From NCBI GenBank assembly GCA_946500265.1, contig CAMMVE010000011.1:1-47068 (forward strand): a DNA stretch of 47,068 nucleotides. Reading direction: 5' to 3'. A program made the translations under genes and the position numbers. The notes under the pieces are model-generated. The model made no database searches. It saw only the letters and a list, made by a program, of their open reading frames with translations, and was not told where the DNA came from. Below, piece by piece: positions 41,093 to 47,068 of this stretch (within the stretch, counting starts at the first letter, position 1; every line of letters starts with the position of its first letter). This DNA comes from an uncultured Clostridium sp. (lineage in GTDB: Bacteria; Bacillota; Clostridia; TANB77; CAG-508).

Positions 41093-43174
41093 ATGGCTGG
41101 AAGAGAGTTTCCTTTAGAGAAAACAAGAAATATAGGAATTATGGCTCACATAGATGCAGGTAAAACTACAACTACTGAGAGAATACTATTCTATACAGGA
41201 AAAACTCATAAGATAGGTGAAGTTCACGAAGGTGAAGCTACAATGGACTGGATGGTTCAAGAGCAAGAAAGAGGTATAACAATTACTTCTGCTGCTACAA
41301 CATGCCAATGGTTAGGTCATAGAATCAATATCATTGATACTCCAGGACACGTTGACTTTACAGTTGAAGTTCAAAGATCTTTAAGAGTACTTGATGGAGC
41401 TGTTACAGTATTAGCAGCTAAAGGAGGAGTTCAACCACAAACAGAAACAGTTTGGAGACAAGCTGACAAATATCAAGTTCCAAGAATGGTATATGTAAAT
41501 AAAATGGACATCACAGGTGCAGACTTCATGCTATGTGTTCGTCAATTAAAAGAAAGATTAAATGCAAATGCTGTTCCAATTCAATTGCCAATTGGTGCAG
41601 AAGACAATTTCCAAGGAATTGTTGACTTAATAAAAATGAAAGCATTTATTCATAAAGATGATTTAGGAAAAGAGATAGAAGAGGGAGAAATCCCAGAAGA
41701 CCTAAAAGCTCAAGCAGAAGAATACAGAGATAAAATGGTAGAAGCTGCAGCAGAGCAAGATGATGAGTTAATGATGAAATACCTAGAAGAAGGTACATTA
41801 ACTGAAGATGAAATCAAAAAAGGTTTAAGAATTGGAACAATAAATAATAAAATAGTTCCAGTTGTATGTGGTTCATCTTATAAAAATAAAGGTGTTCAAG
41901 AATTATTAAACGCAGTTGTTGATTATATGCCATCTCCACTTGATATACCTCATATAAAAGGTGTAACACCAGATGGAGAAGAAGTAGAAAGAAAAACATC
42001 TGATTCAGAACCTTTTGCAGCATTAGCATTCAAAATTGCAACAGATCCATTTGTTGGAAAACTTTGCTTCTTCAGAGTATATTCTGGAACATTAGAAGCA
42101 GGTTCTACAATTTTAAATACTAATAAAGATAAGAAAGATAGAATGGGTAGAATTTTATTAATGCATTCAAACCATAGGCAAGACATTGATAAAGTATATG
42201 CAGGAGATATAGCTGCAGCAGTTGGATTAAAAGAAGTATCAACAGGTGATACATTATGCGATCCAGCACATCCAGTTATATTAGAATCAATGGAATTCCC
42301 AGAGCCAGTTATAGATATAGCTATTGAGCCAAAAGATAAGGCAAATAGCGAAAAAATGAGTATAGCTCTTGCTAAACTTGCTGAGGAAGATCCAACATTC
42401 AAAACATATACAAATCAAGAAACAGGTCAAACTGTTATTGCTGGTATGGGTGAGTTACACTTAGATATAATCGTTGATAGATTAAAAAGAGAATTTAAAG
42501 TTGAATGTACAGTTGGTAAACCACAAGTTTCTTATAAAGAAACAATTAGAAATAAAGTTAAAGTTGAAGGAAAATTCATTCGTCAATCTGGTGGACGTGG
42601 ACAATATGGTCATGTTTGGTTAGAAATGGAACCATTAGAGCCAGGTAAAGGTATAGAATTTGAGAGCAAAATCGTTGGTGGTGTTGTTCCAAAAGAATAT
42701 ATCAAACCAATTGAAGAAGGAGTTAGAGAGGCAGCAGAAACTGGTGTTCTTGCAGGATATCCAGTTATAGACTTTAAAGCTACATTAGTTGATGGATCAT
42801 ATCATGAAGTTGACTCTTCAGAAATGGCATTCAAAATTGCTGGTTCAATGGCATTCAAAGAAGGATGTAAACAAGGAAAATCAGTATTACTTGAGCCTAT
42901 CATGAAAGTAGAAATAACAGTTCCAGAAGAATACATGGGAGATGTTATAGGTGACGTTAACTCAAGACGTGGTAGACTAGAAGGAATGGCACCAGAAGGT
43001 GGAAACCAAGTAATAAGAGCATTTATTCCATTATCAGAAATGTTTGGATATGCAACAGACCTTCGTTCAAAAACACAAGGTAGAGGAACATATTCAATGG
43101 AACCATCTCATTATGAAGAAGTTCCAAAATCAATATTGGATACAATTGTAGCTAGTCGTGCTAAGAAAGACTAA
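41093..43174 (+). CDS. fusA: Elongation factor G
   Basis: Translocation GTPase, 693 aa, full length. G1 is [15 protein letters not shown], the switch I Thr lies in [12 protein letters not shown]3 is [13 protein letters not shown]4 is NKMD (about 137) and G5 is GSSYKNKG. Domains II-V are complete ([20 protein letters not shown] near the end). AAAGGAGG precedes the ATG. Codons are strongly biased, as expected for high expression. Confidence 0.99.
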   Translation: MAGREFPLEKTRNIGIMAHIDAGKTTTTERILFYTGKTHKIGEVHEGEATMDWMVQEQERGITITSAATTCQWLGHRINIIDTPGHVDFTVEVQRSLRVLDGAVTVLAAKGGVQPQTETVWRQADKYQVPRMVYVNKMDITGADFMLCVRQLKERLNANAVPIQLPIGAEDNFQGIVDLIKMKAFIHKDDLGKEIEEGEIPEDLKAQAEEYRDKMVEAAAEQDDELMMKYLEEGTLTEDEIKKGLRIGTINNKIVPVVCGSSYKNKGVQELLNAVVDYMPSPLDIPHIKGVTPDGEEVERKTSDSEPFAALAFKIATDPFVGKLCFFRVYSGTLEAGSTILNTNKDKKDRMGRILLMHSNHRQDIDKVYAGDIAAAVGLKEVSTGDTLCDPAHPVILESMEFPEPVIDIAIEPKDKANSEKMSIALAKLAEEDPTFKTYTNQETGQTVIAGMGELHLDIIVDRLKREFKVECTVGKPQVSYKETIRNKVKVEGKFIRQSGGRGQYGHVWLEMEPLEPGKGIEFESKIVGGVVPKEYIKPIEEGVREAAETGVLAGYPVIDFKATLVDGSYHEVDSSEMAFKIAGSMAFKEGCKQGKSVLLEPIMKVEITVPEEYMGDVIGDVNSRRGRLEGMAPEGGNQVIRAFIPLSEMFGYATDLRSKTQGRGTYSMEPSHYEEVPKSILDTIVASRAKKD

Positions 43175-43197
43175 ATCTTAAAAATAAAAAATTATTA

Positions 43198-43240
43198 AAC
43201 ACTTGCATTTTTGCAAGAAATGATGTAAAATGCAAGTGTT
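43198..43240 (+). other. Strong perfect hairpin between fusA and tuf
   Basis: Perfect 14-bp stem AACACTTGCATTTT (43198-43211) with its complement (43227-43240), loop 15 nt. No T-run follows on the + strand, so an mRNA processing or stability element is more likely than a terminator. Confidence 0.7.
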
Positions 43241-43330
43241 AAAATAATTAGATTTTAATTTTTAAAAATATATTAAAAAGTTATTAGATAAAACATCTAA
43301 TTAACTTAAAAATTAAAGGAGGATTTTAAA

Positions 43331-44533
43331 ATGGCTAAAGCTAAATTTGAAAGAACAAAACCACACGTTAACATTGGTACAATCGGACACGTTGACCATG
43401 GTAAAACAACAACAACAGCAGCTATTACTAAATACTTAGGATTATTAGGTAAAGCTCAATATGAAGCATATGATCAAATCGATAGTGCTCCAGAAGAAAA
43501 AGAAAGAGGAATTACAATTAACACAGCTCACGTTGAGTATGAAACAGACAATAGACACTATGCTCACGTAGACTGCCCAGGACATGCTGACTATGTAAAG
43601 AACATGATTACTGGTGCTGCTCAAATGGATGGTGCAATATTAGTTGTTTCTGCAGCTGATGGACCAATGCCTCAAACAAGAGAGCACATCTTACTTGCTA
43701 GACAAGTTGGTGTTAAATATATCGTTGTTTACTTAAATAAATGCGATATGGTTGATGATCCAGAATTATTAGAGTTAGTTGAAATGGAAGTTAGAGACCT
43801 ATTAACAGAATATGGTTTCCCAGGTGATGAAATTCCAGTAGTAAAAGGATCTTCATTAAAAGTATTAGAGAGCGATTCAACAGATCCTAACGATCCTGTT
43901 TATGCTCCAATTAAAGAATTAATGGATGCAGTAGATAGCTATATCCCAACACCAGAAAGACCAGTAGACCAACCATTCTTAATGCCTGTTGAAGACGTAT
44001 TCACAATTACAGGTAGAGGAACAGTTGCTACAGGTAGAGTAGAAAGAGGAACAGTTAAAATTCAAGATGAAGTTGAAATTGTTGGTCTTTCTAAAGAAGC
44101 TAGAAAAACAGTTGTTACTGGTGTAGAAATGTTTAGAAAATTATTAGACCAAGCTGAAGCTGGTGATAACATTGGTGTATTGTTAAGAGGTATTGATAGA
44201 AAAGATATCGAAAGAGGTCAAGTTCTAGCAAAACCAGGAACAATTCATCCACATACAAAATTCAAAGCACAAGTATACGTTCTAACAAAAGAAGAAGGTG
44301 GACGTCATACACCATTCTTCAATGGATATAGACCACAATTCTATTTCAGAACAACAGACGTTACAGGTGTTATCGAATTAGCAGCTGGAACAGAAATGGT
44401 TATGCCAGGAGATAATGTAGACATGACAGTTGAACTTATCACACCAATAGCTATTGAAAAAGGATTAAGATTCGCTATCCGTGAGGGTGGTAGAACAGTA
44501 GGTTCTGGAGTTGTTTCAGAAGTTATTGAATAG
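43331..44533 (+). CDS. tuf: Elongation factor Tu
   Basis: GTPase that delivers aminoacyl-tRNA, 400 aa. G1 is [14 protein letters not shown], then [42 protein letters not shown] and SSLKVLE. Domain III ends [23 protein letters not shown] precedes the ATG. Only one tuf copy is present in the window. A terminator follows. Confidence 0.99.
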   Translation: MAKAKFERTKPHVNIGTIGHVDHGKTTTTAAITKYLGLLGKAQYEAYDQIDSAPEEKERGITINTAHVEYETDNRHYAHVDCPGHADYVKNMITGAAQMDGAILVVSAADGPMPQTREHILLARQVGVKYIVVYLNKCDMVDDPELLELVEMEVRDLLTEYGFPGDEIPVVKGSSLKVLESDSTDPNDPVYAPIKELMDAVDSYIPTPERPVDQPFLMPVEDVFTITGRGTVATGRVERGTVKIQDEVEIVGLSKEARKTVVTGVEMFRKLLDQAEAGDNIGVLLRGIDRKDIERGQVLAKPGTIHPHTKFKAQVYVLTKEEGGRHTPFFNGYRPQFYFRTTDVTGVIELAAGTEMVMPGDNVDMTVELITPIAIEKGLRFAIREGGRTVGSGVVSEVIE

Positions 44534-44542
44534 TAATATAGT

Positions 44543-44586
44543 AATAGCAAGGGTTACAGAGAATGTAGCACCTTGCTATTTTTTTA
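44543..44586 (+). terminator. Rho-independent terminator of the str operon
   Basis: A perfect 10-bp stem AATAGCAAGG (44543-44552) with CCTTGCTATT (44571-44580), then T6. Confidence 0.88.
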
Positions 44587-44608
44587 AAATTTCCCACTTA
44601 AGACTAGT

Positions 44609-44646
44609 AAAATTTGGTGACAGATTTTAGTCTGTCACCAAATTTT
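44609..44646. repeat. REP-like palindrome, GACAGATTT family
   Basis: Perfect 16-bp arms AAAATTTGGTGACAGA (44609-44624) and complement (44631-44646), loop TTTTAG. Outer bases GGTGAC/GTCACC replace GGGGAC/GTCCCC of other copies, with both strands changed together. Confidence 0.85.
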
Positions 44647-44648
44647 AC

Positions 44649-44677
44649 TTGACTTTTTGCCTATTTGATTATATACT
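44649..44677 (+). promoter_or_regulatory. Promoter of the NlpC/P60 gene
   Basis: TTGACT (44649-44654), 17 bp, TATACT (44672-44677). Confidence 0.75.
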
Positions 44678-44703
44678 ATACACATATTTTAGGAGGAATT
44701 AGA

Positions 44704-46206
44704 ATGAACTTAATAAAAAAAGCAATATATGGTCTAACAGTTATAATAATAGCATTATTAATTTTTAGCGGTATTGTAAAAGCAACAGAAGTAGAAATTA
44801 CAGGAGATATTATAAACTTAAGACAAGAAGCTTCAACTGATTCAACAATTATTATTCAAATAGCAAAAGGGGAAAAATGTGAGTTAATTGAAGAAGAAGG
44901 AAACTGGTATAGAATAAAATATGGAGATTATACAGGTTATGTTAGTAAAGACTACGCAGAGATAGTGGCAGATAGTTCTTCTGAAGAAAGTAATAATACA
45001 GAATCTAATAATACTACTCAGGAAGAAAATAGTAATACAGAAGAAAGCAATACAACCCAGGAAGAGAGTACTACAACAGAACAAGAAAATAATACTAACT
45101 CAGGAGAAGAACAAAATACAACTTCAGAGGGAAGTTCTGCATCAAATTCTAGTAGAACAGGGAAAACAAATAAAAATACAAGTGTTAGAATAGTTCCATT
45201 AATAAATTCAAGTAGAATTGCAACTTTAAGGAACAATACTGACGTTACTGTAATAGAAGAATTAAATGGTTGGGCATATATTCAAACTGATGAAATAGCT
45301 GGATGGGTTAGAGCTATTAATCTTGATATTGATAATTCTAATTCAACAAAACAACCATCTAATGAAAAAAATGAACAAGATACAAATTCGAATAATTCTG
45401 GTAATACGGATAGTACTAATAATGATAGTTCTGATAGTAATACAGATAACAATAGTAATGATGATAATAATTCAGATACGACAGATAATAGCACAGATTT
45501 TTCTAAGAGAACAATGTATACAAATGATGCTACAAATATCAGAAGCAAACCAAGTACAAGTTCTGATATTATAATGCTTGTTTCTATAAATACTGCATTA
45601 GAAGTAATTGGAGAAGAAGGAGACTGGTATAAGGTAAATACAAGTGAAGGAGAGGCATATGTTTCAAAAGACCTGTTGTCAAATAGTAGAGTTAATATTA
45701 CTAATAGAGGAGGTATAGATAGAACAAGTGATAGCACGGAAAAGAAGGAAAGTACAACTAGTAAAACAACAACTGAAAATACAGGCACATCTTTGTCTGC
45801 TAAGGCTAGTGAAATAGTATCATATGCTAAGAAATTTTTAGGAGTTCCATATGTTTATGGTGGAGCTAGTCCATCAGGATTTGACTGTTCAGGATTTACA
45901 ATGTATGTGTATAATCACTTTGGAATATCAATGAGACATGGAGCACAAGCACAGGCAAAATTAGGAGAAAAGATTACAGCTAATAAGTCTTCTAAATCAA
46001 GTTTGTTGAACAATCTTGAAGTTGGAGATTTAGTGTTTTTCTTAGACTATGAGACAATGGATGAAATAGGACACTGTGGAATATATATAGGAGATGGTAA
46101 TTTTATTCATGCATCTTCAGGATCTGGGTATTGCGTAAAAATAAATAGCTTATTACCAGGAGAATATTATAATACTAGATATTGTGCAGCAAGAAGAGTT
46201 TTGTAG
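44704..46206 (+). CDS. Secreted SH3b / NlpC-P60 peptidoglycan endopeptidase
   Basis: 500-aa cell-wall hydrolase cutting within stem peptides. The ATG at 44704 follows AGGAGG; it opens a signal peptide (MNLIKKAIYGLTVIIIALLI, ending near KATEVE). Three SH3b domains lie at about 28-82, 150-205 and 268-322 (each with an INLRQEAS- or NIRSKPS-like start and a GYVS- or AYVSKDL-like end), joined by Ser/Thr/Asn/Asp-rich linkers. The NlpC/P60 domain takes up the last 140 residues with Cys about 395 in GFDCSGFTMY, His in IGHCGIYIGD and a third catalytic position in NFIHASS. Own promoter; a REP palindrome separates it from the convergent XRE gene. Confidence 0.95.
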   Translation: MNLIKKAIYGLTVIIIALLIFSGIVKATEVEITGDIINLRQEASTDSTIIIQIAKGEKCELIEEEGNWYRIKYGDYTGYVSKDYAEIVADSSSEESNNTESNNTTQEENSNTEESNTTQEESTTTEQENNTNSGEEQNTTSEGSSASNSSRTGKTNKNTSVRIVPLINSSRIATLRNNTDVTVIEELNGWAYIQTDEIAGWVRAINLDIDNSNSTKQPSNEKNEQDTNSNNSGNTDSTNNDSSDSNTDNNSNDDNNSDTTDNSTDFSKRTMYTNDATNIRSKPSTSSDIIMLVSINTALEVIGEEGDWYKVNTSEGEAYVSKDLLSNSRVNITNRGGIDRTSDSTEKKESTTSKTTTENTGTSLSAKASEIVSYAKKFLGVPYVYGGASPSGFDCSGFTMYVYNHFGISMRHGAQAQAKLGEKITANKSSKSSLLNNLEVGDLVFFLDYETMDEIGHCGIYIGDGNFIHASSGSGYCVKINSLLPGEYYNTRYCAARRVL

Positions 46207-46242
46207 TTATGCAATAATTTTTTATCTAAAACAAGTTAAACA

Positions 46243-46268
46243 TGGGGACACATTTAAATGTGTCCCCA
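46243..46268. repeat. REP-like palindrome, variant with compensated change
   Basis: Perfect 13-base halves TGGGGACACATTT and complement. Family copies have GACAGATTT; here GACACATTT, with the matching change on the other arm. Confidence 0.85.
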
Positions 46269-46274
46269 GTCTTT

Positions 46275-46604
46275 CTAATGACTTAGTAAAAATTCTAATA
46301 AATCATCAATAATTTCTTTATCTCTTATGCTTAATTGATTTATTTTATAGTCATAACTATCTTTGGTTGAAAGGTTTTCTGGTTCTAGGAAACTTAACAA
46401 AATATCATTGGGCGTTATTTTGTAAGCGTTACAAAGATTTAAGAGAGTACTTATACTACCTATAGATTCTCCTCTTTCAATTTGACTTATATATCTTGGT
46501 GCTAAACCACTAATTTCTGAAACTTTTTCTAATGTCAAGTTATTTTTCTTTCTGTAAATTCTTAATATCTTACCATATTTTATATTTATATCTTTTTTTT
46601 CCAT
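46275..46604 (-). CDS. XRE-family transcriptional regulator
   Basis: 109-aa DNA-binding protein. Residues about 10-65 form a Cro/C1-type helix-turn-helix (LRIYRKKNNLTLEKVSEISG, then LAPRYISQIERGE and ISTLLNLCNAYKITPNDIL). The C-terminal 40 residues are a short helical part (SIRDKEIIDDLLEFL) typical of small regulators. AAGGGA lies about 12 nt before the ATG. It is divergent from a pseudopilin gene 279 bp away, which it might control; that is inference. Confidence 0.88.
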   Translation of the reverse strand: MEKKDINIKYGKILRIYRKKNNLTLEKVSEISGLAPRYISQIERGESIGSISTLLNLCNAYKITPNDILLSFLEPENLSTKDSYDYKINQLSIRDKEIIDDLLEFLLSH

Positions 46605-46782
46605 TTAATTTCATTCCCTTCCTGTTTTGTACAAAGACGCAGATTAGTATAAAAGTGTTTTTTATAAAAGTATTTTCCATTTCAAAAACATAACATTTAC
46701 TATTCTAAAATATTATCAATTTATATAAGAAAAATAAATGACGAAACTAAATAAATAAAACGCAAGAAATCTCAAAAAAATA

Positions 46783-46811
46783 TTTACAAATAAAATTTTT
46801 TACTATATAAT
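46783..46811 (+). promoter_or_regulatory. Promoter of the second pseudopilin gene
   Basis: TTTACA (46783-46788), 17 bp, TATAAT (46806-46811). The remainder of 46605-46782 shows no gene. Confidence 0.7.
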
Positions 46812-46882
46812 AAAAATGTAAATTGAGATAAGAGAAGAAAAAAGTAATCTTATCGCAGTGCAAACAAAAGGAGGAAGGTTAA

Positions 46883-47068
46883 ATGAAGACTAAAAAAACA
46901 AGAAAGGAAAAAGGTATTACATTAGTTGCGCTGGTAATAACAGTAATCATTATCATTATTTTAGCAACAGTAACTTTGAATTTTACGTTTGGAGGAGATG
47001 GAATAATAACGAGAGCAGAACAAGCGGCAGAATTAGCAGAAGAAGCTACAGCTAAAGATGAAATGGGT
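46883..47068 (+). CDS. Type IV pilin-like protein (3' end outside window)
   Basis: Open to the window edge, 62 codons visible. AGGAGG precedes the ATG. The N-terminus MKTKKTRKEKGITLVALVIT is a class III/type IV prepilin signal: basic leader, Gly cleavage site, then a hydrophobic helix IIIIILATVTLNF. It continues FGGDGIITRAEQAAELAEEA, the same segment that the broken copy at 18598 regains after its CGG. Here the reading frame is unbroken, with GGA in place of CGGA. Probably a surface or secretion pseudopilin. Confidence 0.85.
   Translation, partial: MKTKKTRKEKGITLVALVITVIIIIILATVTLNFTFGGDGIITRAEQAAELAEEATAKDEMG

Noticed and set aside
41950..42402. Reverse-strand open frame inside fusA
   Set aside because: Shadow of a strongly biased conserved gene; low-complexity Ser-rich translation.
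43198..43240. fusA-tuf hairpin as an intrinsic terminator
   Set aside because: No T-run follows on the coding strand and tuf has no obvious separate promoter.

Overview
The window is chromosomal DNA of a low-GC, AT-rich member of the Bacillota, most likely an uncultured gut-type clostridium. The support is the gene set: a MurE with the DNPR motif of meso-diaminopimelate enzymes, SpoVD-like penicillin-binding proteins with PASTA domains, a GdpP-rplI-dnaB block, a dcw cluster headed by mraZ, the str operon and clostridial pseudopilin genes. Arg is written mostly as AGA, with some CGT. No rRNA, tRNA or CRISPR array was seen.

Layout: rpoC (3' two thirds) is followed by a small hicAB cassette flanked by 62-bp direct repeats. 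Next come gdpP, rplI and dnaB, then a reverse-strand amidase of foreign composition. tilS, ftsH, a SpoVD-like PBP, rsmA and a sortase follow. From 15.9 to 19.7 kb lies an accessory patch: a VbhA-like small protein, an M15 peptidase with a peptidoglycan-binding domain, a shortened RhuM, gene remnants, a broken pseudopilin and a Fic protein. From 19.9 to 30.1 kb is the dcw cluster: mraZ, rsmH, ftsL-like, spoVD/ftsI, murE, mraY, ftsW and murG; murF and murD are absent from it. Then come a small DUF6514-like gene, topA, an SNF2 helicase, an orphan foreign gene, trmFO and a coiled-coil protein with a 60-bp tandem repeat. The str operon rpsL-rpsG-fusA-tuf follows, then an SH3/NlpC-P60 hydrolase, an XRE regulator and the start of another pseudopilin gene.

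The most striking observation is a shared +1 frameshift signature. Three genes (hicA at 3005, a pseudopilin at 18706, rsmH at 21177) each carry one extra C. In every case the zero-frame codon at the break is CGG, the frame closes within two to five codons, and a +1 shift reads GGA or GGG (Gly) and restores a conserved family sequence. By eye, no other gene of native composition here has an in-frame CGG. Only two foreign-looking genes use it, four times in all. This fits +1 recoding at a near-absent codon, or a systematic sequence error with the same signature; rsmH is a core, normally conserved gene, so the recoding reading deserves a test.

Other themes are a large structured intergenic repeat whose arms change in a compensated way between copies, several REP-like palindromes, MraZ-type operator repeats spaced exactly 10 bp apart, promoters that overlap the terminator of the gene before them, and a roughly 640-nt non-coding mraZ-rsmH gap filled with short degenerate repeats.
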